From Epichloe hybrida (taxonomy: Eukaryota; Ascomycota; Sordariomycetes; Hypocreales; Clavicipitaceae), in NCBI GenBank assembly GCA_019022495.1, contig JAFEKR010000025.1, forward strand, positions 844,611 to 908,610: DNA of 64,000 bases, in the 5' to 3' direction. A model generated the notes under the pieces. That model worked only from the letters and a program-made list of their open reading frames with translations, made no database searches and had not been told where the DNA came from. A program made the translations under genes and the position numbers. Positions 35,207-45,910 of this stretch are shown here, piece after piece (positions within the stretch are counted from its first letter, which is position 1; each line of letters opens with the position of its first letter).

Positions 35207-35910
35207 ATGTCGCTTCCCAAACGCATCATCAAAGAGACGGAACGTCTCATGGCAGAACCGTATGCTATGATATTCTCTCCCTCCGGATCTACGAGTCCCG
35301 TCGGCCGATAGAATTGAAAAAGCAAAACAATCGACTAATAAGATCCCTTTTCTACAGTGTTCCCGGAATCAGCGCCGTTCCCCACGAAGATAACCTGCGT
35401 TATTTTGACGTCGAAATCCACGGCCCAACCCAGTCCCCATATGAAGGTGCGCCTATGCATGTCACTATTCACCTGCATCTTCACTTTCGCCTCGCTAAAT
35501 CGTCGTCAAACAGGTGGAATTTTCAAGCTCGAGCTTTTTCTCCCCGATGACTATCCCATGACTCCGCCCAAGATTCGTTTCCTCACCAAGATCTTCCATC
35601 CAAATGTCGATAAGCTCGGTCGAATCTGCTTAGATGTTCTGAAAAGTATGCGCCTGAACATGACTTGCAGAGTTGAAAAGCCGCAAGTATAAGATGAGAA
35701 ACAATTTGCCAAGTGCTAACCTCGTTGTCAGACAACTGGTCTCCCGCCCTCCAGATCCGAACAATCCTCCTCTCTATCCAGGCCTTGCTAGGCGCTCCGA
35801 ATCCAGATGACCCTCTTGCCGCAGACGTAGCTAAGAGCTGGAAGGAGGATGAGCAAGCAGCGATTGCTACAGCGAAAGAATGGACCAAGAAGTATGCACA
35901 GCCTCAGTAG
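35207..35910 (+). CDS. UBC13: Ubiquitin-conjugating enzyme E2 Ubc13
   Basis: Four exons: 35207-35259, 35358-35446, 35514-35645 and 35732-35910, giving 150 residues. The E2 core carries the HPN triad ([16 protein letters not shown]) with the catalytic Cys near residue 86, and the [22 protein letters not shown] helix region specific to Ubc13/UBE2N. It pairs with a Uev/Mms2 partner to build K63-linked ubiquitin chains in post-replication DNA repair. All introns are short with normal donors. Length matches the family. Confidence 0.97.
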
Positions 35911-36729
35911 ACATAATGTCATTGGTCCCTTTCTCCAAAGAGACCGGTGATGTGGGGGACAGGTTTGGTTAGCTATTCGAATTCAGCAGCATTGAAGGAC
36001 AAAATGAGATATGAGCATTCTTGGTGGAGTTTAATGGATCTTTATTTTCTTTGTCTATTCTATTCGTTTTCTTTTTCATTCTTGCTGAGGTCTTACTATT
36101 CCATATTCACAACGATGTTCCGCGATTAGAAATCCATTGAACTTGGGTAAGGCTGGCTCTGGGACTTCCGCTTTCTCATGGCATGTCAAAGACAAATTTT
36201 TTTAAAGGGTTCTGATAAAATCCGATTATTTCCATCGAGTATCATGTTGTAGAGAGTGAGCAATACGATAGCAAGTCACCTCCGACCCCTTCGTTTCTTG
36301 ACCATGATGAGTGGTATAAATAAGTAACGACTGGCTCGCGTAGCATATCCCTTTACGGCATATCGCTTGCGTCCACCACAAGGACTTTTTTCTATCAAGG
36401 AAAATTTAGACGAAGAAAAAAAAAGAACAGTTGAAAAGACCAATACGTCAAACGAGAGAATGACTACACTTACAAGTAGTATTTACCTTCCTCTCACGTT
36501 TTATAGCCGATACCAATGAGTGCGTGCTTTCTGTTTGTCCGCCCTGGAAAATCGTTCAGCTGGCAGCGTTGAAGAAAATAAAATGGCATAACATGATACA
36601 ATGAGCACATCATATTTAAGTCAAATGGGTGTTAGCAGAGACGATGCTCCGCCTTCTCGATTTTTTGTATCTACAATGCTAGAGTACACAAAAGGAATGA
36701 TTCGGGCAGTAGTGTGAAACGCGAGATTA
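35911..36729. other. Convergent 3' spacer
   Basis: This AT-rich region lies between UBC13 and ATP7. It holds the two 3' UTRs. No gene is seen. Confidence 0.5.
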
Positions 36730-37520
36730 TTACACCAAGGCAAGGTCGCCGAACTTCTCCTATACAAAGCATTAGCATCGGTCCGCATCCATCCGTGGAA
36801 GCCTCTATTGGAACGTACCTTGTATCCGGGCACCATCCATCTGCCCTTGGAGATGAGCTGGGTAGTCTTCTCATCAATGGACTTCTCGGCAGCGGCGACT
36901 TCGTCCTATTCAAAAATTTCAGTCCCGGTTCCTCGCTCGGCTCGTTCATTGCAACATGACATACGACGGTGAGATCCGCGAAGGGACGGGCCTCCTCAAT
37001 GTTCTTCAGAGTAGCAGCCAAATCCTTCAACTCAAGATCAACAGCCTGCTTGGTAGCCTCGGCGTTCTTCACGGCCTCGACCTCAAAGGCTTCGATGGCC
37101 TTGAGCTGGCGGGAAACATCGTAGGTGGAGGGCTTGAAGGCCTTGAAGCGCTTCTCGATCTCATCGACGATAGCCTGGTTCTTCAGCGAGGATCGGTAGG
37201 TGGCGAAGTCAACGGTGGTGGCTTGCTCCTGGAGCTGCTGGATCTTGCGACGAGCATCATCGTTGCGCTTCTTGAAAGCTTGCAGGGAGGCGACGGTCTG
37301 ACCGCGGAGGCCTAGTGAGCTGGCAATCTTGGTCCAGTCGAGCTTGATAGCTGCACTTCGCTGTTTTTCGCCGAAGGAATGAAAATTAGCCCATTGGCCG
37401 TGTTTTCACAAGGTGATGGTGTTGGTGATTGCGACGCGCAGACGGCGCGGTTTCGGGCACATAGCGAGCATGAAGCACCGCAGAGCCTAATTAATCAATT
37501 GAACTTACCGTGGCCGCCAT
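36730..37520 (-). CDS. ATP7: Mitochondrial ATP synthase subunit d
   Basis: Four exons: 37520-37509 (12 nt), 37360-36965, 36905-36819 and 36759-36730 (30 nt), giving 174 residues, the same as yeast Atp7. The protein opens [22 protein letters not shown] and has the long helical [24 protein letters not shown] region. The last exon encodes EKFGDLALV. Subunit d is part of the peripheral stalk of F1Fo ATP synthase on the matrix side. The small first and last exons are easily missed by automatic callers but are needed for a complete protein. Confidence 0.95.
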
Positions 37521-38098
37521 TTTGATTGTGTTTTGGAGGGTCTCTTGGAACGGAGAGCGAGTGTGAGGTTGCTTGATGCTTCGCCGTGCCGAACTTGCCC
37601 GACCAAGATTGCTGGAGTTTGACATCACGTGATTCAATCCGTGACGCCTCCCCATCTTGAAGGCGCGGCCATACTATCCAGGGGATATTAGTATGGCATT
37701 CCTCAGGGCACATAGTGACCTTTCGATGGGCAGGCTTCTTTTACTGTGAAACGATGGATGTGCTCGATCTTCAACTCAAATTCTGTTTTCAATCATGATT
37801 CAAAAGGTCACGCAATAAATCTCGTTGGTAAGTAGCGTGCGCTCGATTTAAACATCACGGCAGAATAGCACACATATGAACTCGCGAGCCATTTCAATTC
37901 ACTCAAAAAATCGGGTATAGACATAGCGACCAATCCAGTCATATCAGCTTCGAGTTCATGGTTGATACGAGGCATCCCTTTTTTAAATCATAGCTGCGGC
38001 TTTCAAAGACTTTTACGACGCCACTCCTGTGCACTCCTGTGCGCAATGTGATGAACGAACAAAGAGTTCATTTAAACCGTTCCGTCCCAAATATGTTG
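37521..38098. other. Spacer between ATP7 and EGD2
   Basis: This contains the ATP7 promoter and the EGD2 3' UTR. No gene is seen. Confidence 0.5.
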
Positions 38099-38890
38099 TT
38101 AAATACTCAAGGCCATGATCGAGTTGACAATGTCATTGTCGTTCTCTTTCAGCGCCTTTATAGCCTTGTTGCGACTGACGTTGGCCTGGGTCATGACAAG
38201 CTCAATGTCCTTATCCTCGAGACCGTCTGCATCAACCTCCTCACCATCGTCGTCGTCGTCGTCGTCCTTCTTAGCACCGCCAGACTCGATTGTCTTGCTG
38301 GAATCGCCGTGGCCGTGGCCGGCGTGATCGGCTTCGGCGTTAGCGGCGGCCATCTGAGCGGCGGCAGCCTGCTGAGCGGTAGCGTTCACATCCTCGATCT
38401 TGGCCTCACCGAAAACGCTATGTATGATTAGTTAGACACTCGTCCTTGGCAGGTCTCATTCTCTAGATCCAAAGGTTTCGTGCTTGTTTGACTAACATGT
38501 AGGTGTTGCTGTTGGGAGACTTGTAAACCTCGGGGTTGTTGATGACGAAGAGGATCTAGAGATGGCTCGAATCAGTTCCCGATGCTCCATATGGTATGTT
38601 CTTGGTTATACAAGCATGACGGGCAATGAAAGAGGTCGTTCTGGTTACTTTTAACATACATTTTTGGGTCGCCGGAGAGTGACACGGGTAATGCCAGGAA
38701 CACGGGTGAGATGCAGCTTCTCGATGGCTTTGCGAGCCTTCTTCTCGTTTCGGTTGTGGATCACGGCAGTAGAGCCAGCAGGCAAGTTGCCATCCTCAGC
38801 ATCGGACTCATCGCTGCTGTCCTCCCGATCCTCGACGGTGGGCTTCTGAGTCTCCTCATCGGGGAGCTCCTCGATTCTGGGGTTGGCCAT
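38099..38890 (-). CDS. EGD2: Nascent polypeptide-associated complex subunit alpha
   Basis: Three exons: 38890-38660, 38555-38497 and 38417-38099, giving 202 residues. It has an acidic N-terminus, a NAC domain ([16 protein letters not shown] through VFGEAKIED) and a C-terminal UBA domain ([20 protein letters not shown]). The complex binds ribosomes and nascent chains and guides their targeting. The Asp run before the UBA is encoded by a simple GAC repeat. A telobox-like word lies about 235 nt upstream of the start. Confidence 0.96.
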
Positions 38891-39615
38891 TTTGACTGAC
38901 TGAATGACACATGGCTATTAGTTCCTTTGGTCGCCTCGGGCTCGTGTAAAAAAAATTTGCGACCAAAATTTGATCTGTCGGTCGAATTCGAAGACAAAAA
39001 TTTCTGCTATCTGCGACAGCAAGTAGTCACTTACTGATGTGCTGAGACGGAATTGTCTATATCTGGCTTGGATGTATTTCTCCTCAGCTGTTTGTGCTGG
39101 AGAATAGCTACACAGTGAAATTCTAGGGTTTGGTGGACGAGTGCCGCTAAACTGAATTAGGTAATCACCCATTTTTCTGGCAACCGCTCCCGCCTCCTGG
39201 TGACGTGGCTCAGGCATTTCTCTCAGCAAGAGGCAAATCATCGTCAAGACACAGGCGAAATGAAAGCATTCTGAATACGCTACGTCTATGATCCGTTTCT
39301 AGTAAAGACCAAGGTCACATTGGAGAGTTTTCCTGGATTTTTTTGTCATACATTTCACCGAATCATAGCTGTGCTACATGGCTTGAATTCATTTTAATTC
39401 ATGAATTTCCATGTTGACGCCGTTCTCATCGATATAGATGGAATGTGACATACAGCCCTCCAGAACGGGAGTGAAATAAAAGTGACGGCAACAGTTCTTC
39501 TGTCGCCCCAGTGTTGTTCTTTTCCCTATCCAGATCCATGCATCTCGTTTTAATGCCAGCTTCCAATTGTTTGAAAGCACATCCCCAACTCCTACCAATC
39601 CATCCATCCACCCTT
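38891..39615. other. Spacer between EGD2 and eL14
   Basis: This contains the EGD2 promoter and the eL14 3' UTR. Apart from the telobox-like word listed separately nothing is recognised. Confidence 0.5.
39123..39131 (-). promoter_or_regulatory. Telobox-like AAACCCTAG upstream of EGD2
   Basis: The minus strand reads AAACCCTAG, about 235 nt before the EGD2 start. Telobox-type AAACCCTA words occur in promoters of translation-related genes in fungi and plants. This is a single match, so it may be chance. Confidence 0.3.
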
Positions 39616-40138
39616 TTACGCGGAGGCCTTGACCTTGGCCAAAGCCTTGCGCTCTTCGAATCGTCGCTGCTTCTTGAGTCGCATGACCTTGAAGCGGTCG
39701 AAGTCGGTCAGGTTCTTCCTCCTCTGCATCTGCTCGCGCTTCTTGGCCCAGTTGCTCTCCTTCCACTTGGCGTCGATCTCGTTCTTCTCCCAAAGCTTCT
39801 TGACGGTGCCGTTGCGGGAGCCACGGATGAGGCCCTCAACGACGAACTGGGAAAGAAGACACTTGGAAAGGGGAACAGCCTGTCTGGGGACGGCGAGGCC
39901 AGGATCGGAGGAAGGACCGTCGACGAGAACCTGCAAAATCATACAATTAATCCTCCGTTAAAGTCCAAAACTTTATTTCTTTCTGTACTCGCTATGGCGG
40001 TGAACGTACTCGCTTGTGGTCGATGATCTCGACGATGGCAGCCAGTCTGCCAGCGAAGGGGTGGTCGCCGTTGATAGCAACAACGCGGCCGACCTCAACG
40101 AGGCGCCAATTGGATCCCTCAATGACTGCTTCGCCCAT
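39616..40138 (-). CDS. RPL14: 60S ribosomal protein eL14
   Basis: Two exons: 40138-40010 and 39930-39616, giving 147 residues. The KOW-like start ([33 protein letters not shown]) joins [11 protein letters not shown] across the intron, and the basic C-terminal half ([19 protein letters not shown]) is typical of eL14. It is a structural protein of the large ribosomal subunit. Length is normal for fungi. Confidence 0.96.
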
Positions 40139-41030
40139 TGTGACGTTGTTCTAATGTGTGATTGTCAGTCGCCAAAGTCGATTTGATTGTTTGCAGTCGT
40201 TTTCAGTATCGATGGCTGGGAGGCGCAGTGATGTTCATACCAGTAGTCGAAGACGAGTTGCCGTTCGTGCGGTGGATGGGATCTGTATCTTCTCACACCG
40301 TGGAGTCGCCACTGACTTTTTGATTGCTCGGCTATTTGGATGTGCGGGCAGAAATTCATCCTGTGCCCTAAGCAAAATTTTCGGACTTTTACTTTCACCG
40401 CGCGCTGTCGTTCGACTTGGGCCCCACTAACGCGTGCACGAGCCACTTAGCTTCGCCTTGCGTCCAAAACTTTTTTTCCTCCAAACTCTGCCAACCTTTT
40501 GTTTCTCGAGACAAATTACAGATGTCGATTTACAGTAGCTGTTACATCTGCCCTGATTAGAGAGATCATGTCATCTCTAATTGTCCATAAGGTAAGCGCG
40601 CATTGATCAATCCCCCCATGTACATCCCTTTCCCCGTCTTCACGTTGTCATGATGAGGTAAATTTGCGATTGATTCCTCTTGGTGGCTCTCTTTCGCCGG
40701 AGTAGCTATACCGATTGGATAAGTGATATTCAATTTCTTACATATTCTGAACACACAAACCTTTACCATCATTTTCAAATTCCAATAGCTCGTGCTTAAT
40801 TGGTTACCTTACTAACTAAGAGAACCGCATTGCTCAGGTATTCGATTTATATATGAGCAGCGCTTCATGTACCCGGATCTAGTATTACCAGCCATGACCT
40901 GACGCAATCGTCTTTCTTGCCCGACACCGTGCGTAGAGGTCTAGTCCGTCGCAACGACTGCGTCCACCGTGCAATGGATGCCTTCTTTGTAGCAGCCCAA
41001 TGATGGTCGTAAATATCGAAATTTGCAAAA
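40139..41030. other. Spacer upstream of eL14
   Basis: This is the promoter of eL14 and 3' region of the next minus-strand gene. No gene is seen. Confidence 0.5.
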
Positions 41031-41481
41031 TTAAGCCTTGCCCTTTCGCTTTAATTCCTCTTGCTCCTCTGCGGCGATTTGTGCGTCGATCTTAGCTCCT
41101 TTGCTGGGTTCGTTACCATGCATTTTGGCCTGCGCGAAGAGTTAGCCGTCTTGGAGTTTCAGTTCATTCGTGTAAAAAACGTACAGGAAGCGTTGGATCC
41201 TTCTTCGAGGCAGCAGTCTCGGGGTCGTCCTCGGGTTCTCCTTGTCTCTGTATTGCTGTCAATTGATGTATTCGATTTTGGCTCGGAGGAAGCTTGGGCA
41301 TACCTCTTCCGCAGCCACGCGGTTAGAAATGGATCTCTCATCCTCTGTCATCATGTTAATATGCCACTTTCAGAAAATGTAAACTAAGACAGAACCTACT
41401 GGCATCGGTCAACTGATGGGATCCAGACTTTCCTTCTTCGTAAGGAACGCCAGAATTGTCAGGTTTTGAGTTTCCAGGCAT
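41031..41481 (-). CDS. Small conserved fungal protein, four exons, unknown
   Basis: Exons 41481-41400, 41344-41304 (41 nt), 41247-41185 and 41129-41031 give 94 residues. The protein is hydrophilic. It starts MPGNSKPDNSGVPYEEGKSG, its middle has SKKDPTLPAKMHGNEPSKGA, and it ends with the charged helix EEQEELKRKGKA. I recall similar short proteins annotated as hypothetical across Sordariomycetes, and the KMHGNEPSKGAKIDAQI stretch is the most conserved-looking part. There is no signal peptide, membrane span or cysteine. Because every exon is under 100 nt, single-frame scanning would miss it. Function is unknown. Confidence 0.75.
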
Positions 41482-42534
41482 GATGAGCTTTGGACAAGGG
41501 AGAAAACAGGAACAATGAGCAGACTGAAGTTCTTAGAACACGGTGATTACGAATAGACTGGAATAAGGAATGAAGAGCAAGCTCGATTGGTGGTGTTTAA
41601 TATTTATCGTCTCTTGCAAGTGCGCCGTGGCGGTGGTGATGTCGTTGGCGGAGCCCAGGCTCCAGGGGTGCGACATCTACGACGTCATCACACCGTCACA
41701 TCGAGATTGAAAAAATGGGAAGCTTGGAACGATGCAGTCTGGGCAGGCGCGTGCTTTAGTCGAGCCACCGTTGTTTATGATGGACTACGCTCTGACGGAG
41801 CAATGTCCATGTGCTGACGGGTTGCTCTCGCTGGGTAAACAAACAACCGGCATTGGGATTGATCACATACTCAGCATCAAGAAACTAGCTCGGACACGAC
41901 ACGTATACACTACTAGACAAGCTGTACTTGCAGCTCAGGATTGGTCTTGTCGACCGGATGAGGAACAGCCACCACGATGTGATTTAGTCTCTTTATGCGC
42001 CGCTATTATACATGAGCATGGATGGCACTAGCAACACACTGAGCCAAAAGCGGGTAGAACCAACATGAGAGACAGCCACATGCCGCTGCCAGACAGCTTG
42101 GACACTGCAAGCTGGTAGGACTTATTAATGGGAAAGACTGCTACGGAGTAGACAAGTATTAATCAGTTGACTGCTAATAATGGGACTCACCAGGGCCGTT
42201 ATGGAGCATATGCGAGAAAGACGGCTCAGCATCGTGGCTTCCAGCGAATCCAGTAGGCGAGATAACCTCATCTTCGTCGTACCTAGTGGGGTAGTTGCGA
42301 ATCTGAAGATTCTACAGAGTAAGCCTATTGGGTTTCACTGCGCCTCCCTGAACAAAGGAAAAAAAAACCGTTGCTTTGCAAATATTTCTCTCCTTTCTTG
42401 TACTCTGTCGAGCTTTTGATTCTCCGTCCCTCATTGTTTTCTTTTGTGTATGCTGGCTTTGAACAAGACAAGGTAACTAAATAAATGTGAGGATTATCGT
42501 TCGTTCTGGAGCAATAGCTAGCTAGCTTGCCAAG
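41482..42534. other. Divergent promoter region
   Basis: This 1.05 kb region lies between the small four-exon gene and the desaturase-like gene. It contains one 9-mer copy (42142-42150). No gene is supported. Confidence 0.5.
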
Positions 42535-43935
42535 ATGGACAAGCAAATTATTTTGGACAAAGCTCTGACCAAAGCCGACCACGCCGTGCTTGAGAGCCTG
42601 GCCAAGGACATCGAGACACATGCTGCACTATGGGCCAAGACTGATGAAGAATCCGATGTAGATTCTGGCTTGGGGTCAGAGCTATCAAGCGGCGACGAAG
42701 CTGCAGGCTCTGGTCGACAAACCGACGACAGACGCATCGCGGCTTTACGAGCAGCTCGAAACCCGGACAGTGCCAAATTTGAACCAACAGTGCTCATGTC
42801 TGTCGATGACTGCCCAGCTTACCTTCACACATTGATCAACAAGTACTTTCTACAACCTTATATTCGACAGGCTCGAAAGATTGTTCGCCATCAGACAGAT
42901 GTGGCCATGATCACCCATCTCCTCATCTACTTCACCACGTCTGTCCCCAGCGCACTGCTACTCTTTCGACGTTTCACTTATGCGCACGCCATCCTTCACC
43001 TCATCATGCAGCTTTACTATGTTGGTACTTATACTTTGATGCAACATCAACACATCCACCAGCGGGGAATTTTAGCCAAGCAGTTCGGCGTTTTTGACAA
43101 CCTGTTCCCCTTTCTTCTTGACCCTCTCATGGGTCATACCTGGAACTCGTACTACTACCACCACGTCAAACATCATCATGTGGAGGCGAATGGACCCGAT
43201 GACCTGTCATCTACAATCAGGTACCAACGGGACAGCATCCCTGACTTCCTCCATTATGTCGGGCGTTTCTTCTTCCTAGTTTGGTTCGACCTCCCTATTT
43301 ACTTTCTTCGCAAAAGCCGACCAGGTATGGCGTTCAAGACGGCTGCCTCCGAATTCGGAACGTACGCACTTTACTACCTCGTCTCTCGTGTGGTGGGAAC
43401 CAAGGCTACATTCTTCGTGTACATTCTCCCTTTTGTCATGTTGCGGATTGGGTTGATGGTTGGCAATTGGGGTCAACATGCCTTTGTGGACCAGGACAAA
43501 CCAGATTCTGATTTCCGATCCAGCATCACGGTAGTGGATGTTGCTGTAAGTTGACACGATGACGCCAATCGCCTATGAGCTCAGGGATTAATGCAATTCA
43601 CTAATATGTGATAGAGCAATCGATTTTGCTTCAATGATGGCTATCACACCTCGCACCACCTCAATCCCCTCCGTCACTGGCGCGACCACCCCATCTCATT
43701 CCTAGAACAGAAACACACATATATTGACGAAGGTGCTCTTGTGTTCCACAACATTGACTTTTTGATGATTACGTTTCGCTTGATGGCGAAGGATTACGAG
43801 CATCTTGCGAAATGCCTGGTGCCCATGGGCGAGCAGATCAACCTCACCATGGAGGAAAGAGTGCAGCTGTTAAAGAAATTGACGACGAAGTTTTCGGAGG
43901 AAGAAATTGCCCAAAAGTTCAAGAAGAATCGATAA
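42535..43935 (+). CDS. Membrane fatty acid desaturase-like protein
   Basis: Two exons: 42535-43545 and 43615-43935, giving 443 residues. Three histidine clusters typical of membrane di-iron desaturases or hydroxylases are present: HQHIH near residue 173, HHVKHHH near 209, and HTSHH near 351 in the second exon. Several hydrophobic spans lie between them (for example ITHLLIYFTTSVPSALLLF and FFLVWFDLPIYF). The enzyme should sit in the ER membrane and act on an acyl or related lipid. Substrate and regioselectivity cannot be read. The N-terminal 85 residues are acidic, Ser-rich and without a cytochrome b5 domain. The C-terminus is Lys-rich. Confidence 0.85.
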
Positions 43936-44608
43936 TATGGCGAAGGCGTAGGCGTAAACATTACCTATTGCGGGCGGTAACATCGGGATGGGCTTGCAAC
44001 ATATCATATACTGGGAGTGATATAAGAACAAAATAACAATAGTCATGCCTCCTCTGTAAAACGAAAAACGATAGGTTGTTCCTGACAAGCAGCCAGGCCA
44101 AACGGCCAAAAATGGAGTGCGCACCCCTAATAGTATCTGCAGTACTCCGTAAATGAGCATATATATGCTCAACAATTACCTTTTCTGCACTACTGGCTAA
44201 TAGCGGCTGTCGCACGGTGAAGCTCCCAGTCACAAAAAACGACGTCAAGCTCCACAGCGCCTCGAGATATTAACGAGACAAGTCGCATGAATGAACTTCT
44301 TGTTGATGTTGCTATGTGCGGATTAGCAATTGACCTACATTATTGGCCATTGGTTCCAAGACGGAAGCACGTCGACATTTTGACCAGGGTCAAAGGCCAA
44401 GGACCCACACCGCGGCTCTAACAAGCCCCAGGGTAGCAGCTGCATTGCTGGCCAGGGCCTTCCTCTCGGAGACATTGACTTGGTACGTCGAGCCCGAACT
44501 CTCACACGATAACTCCGCCTTCAACCTCCGACACTGTCAATCCCGCGACATCCAGTCTCGTCATATCCTCTTCCCTTCTCGTCGATATCCTCAGACCATT
44601 TGCCAAGA
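43936..44608. other. Spacer between desaturase-like and FMP46
   Basis: No gene is seen. It has one 9-mer copy at 44143-44151. Confidence 0.5.
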
Positions 44609-45172
44609 ATGTTCCGCTTCGTAAGGACAATCTCTTCTACAACGCACCGAAATCAAGCTAACGCTATCCTCTACCCAGCACAAAAGCCTCGACATTGTCA
44701 CTGTCTTCCACAAGGCCTCATCCCCAGCATCCACCCGCGTCGTCAATCTTGTTAAGCAGATCTCCGCCAACGCCCAGGCTGGCGCGACTCTCGACCAAGC
44801 GAGCGATCACTCGCCCCAGACAAAAGCGACTCGGGACCCGTTCGAGCTCAACATCACCGAGGACCCCCCCACTGTGGAACAGGTACAGACTATTCTGAAT
44901 TATGTCGGCAAGGGGGGCATCTCCAAGGTGATTAAGGGGGCGAATGATGAGAAGGATGCGCTGAAGAAGTTCAGACAGAGCAAGGACAGCTTTTTGAGAC
45001 CAGTGGTATGTTCCCTCCCCCTTCTCTCCAAGACGGAAGTGAATGGGAGGCAGTGTAAAATGAATGCTAATGTTTCGTGATATAGACAGTGGATTGGAAT
45101 AATGGCAAGGCTATTGCGGGCGATGATGAGAGTGCGATTCTGAAGCTGCTGAAGGCGCAGAGCAAGGAGTAG
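44609..45172 (+). CDS. FMP46: Mitochondrial thioredoxin-fold protein FMP46 (DUF1687)
   Basis: Three exons: 44609-44620 (12 nt), 44679-45005 and 45086-45172, giving 141 residues. The start MFRFHKSLDIVTVFHKASSPASTRV and the end TVDWNNGKAIAGDDESAILKLL match the fungal DUF1687/Fmp46 family, predicted redox proteins of mitochondria with a thioredoxin-like fold. No CxxC is present. Length is as expected. The 12-nt first exon supplies the start and is spliced with a normal GTAAGG donor. Confidence 0.9.
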
Positions 45173-45910
45173 AGCTCTGCGAAAAGGAGAGATTTTCTTT
45201 GTATTATATCCATGTGCTGCTCTGGTAGTGAATTACTGTACTGAAGCACTGATGTTGAGTTTCGCAAGTTTTGGATAGATCTCACTGTTTTCCTACTTCC
45301 TTTTCTACTTTTTCTTTTGCCGGATTGGATCACAATCACGGATACGTTGGCCGCGTTCATGATCCGTGCCTGTATAGAGCAAACAGGTTCACATGGCATC
45401 ACAGACTCACTAGGTGGAACAACCACACGTGGGTTCATTCATCACGCTCTTCTTCCCTGTCCATCAACACTTGTGTTCTGGCTGCGCAGCTGATGCCACC
45501 CTCCCCACAGCTGCGCATTCACACACACACAGCCACACCCCTGTTGTTCACGGAAACGCTCAAGGATTCATTCAGTTGCAGCTCACCTTTCACCTTTGCT
45601 ACAGCGTCTTGCCTATAATAAGTACAGACAATCTCGCGTCTTGTTTTTTTTTTTGAAATTCCAAACACAGAGCGGATAGACAGTGCTTTTTCTTCATCTT
45701 CCTCTCGCGGTCTACACCTCATCCGCCATCTCTGTGATATATTCTCACCGGTAGCTTTGAGGACTTGATAAAAGCGCCGTTGCAAACTCACTTTTCTGTC
45801 TACACAATCGCCACCTTACTGGCCTCGAGAGGCATTTCATTTCACCTTGGCTTTCAAAGGGAAAACTGATACTCTGTGAATACTTCATCTAGGCACACAT
45901 CTTTCTCACC
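45173..45910. other. Intergenic region
   Basis: This is the promoter region for the long gene that follows, with a short T run near 45645. No gene is seen. Confidence 0.5.
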
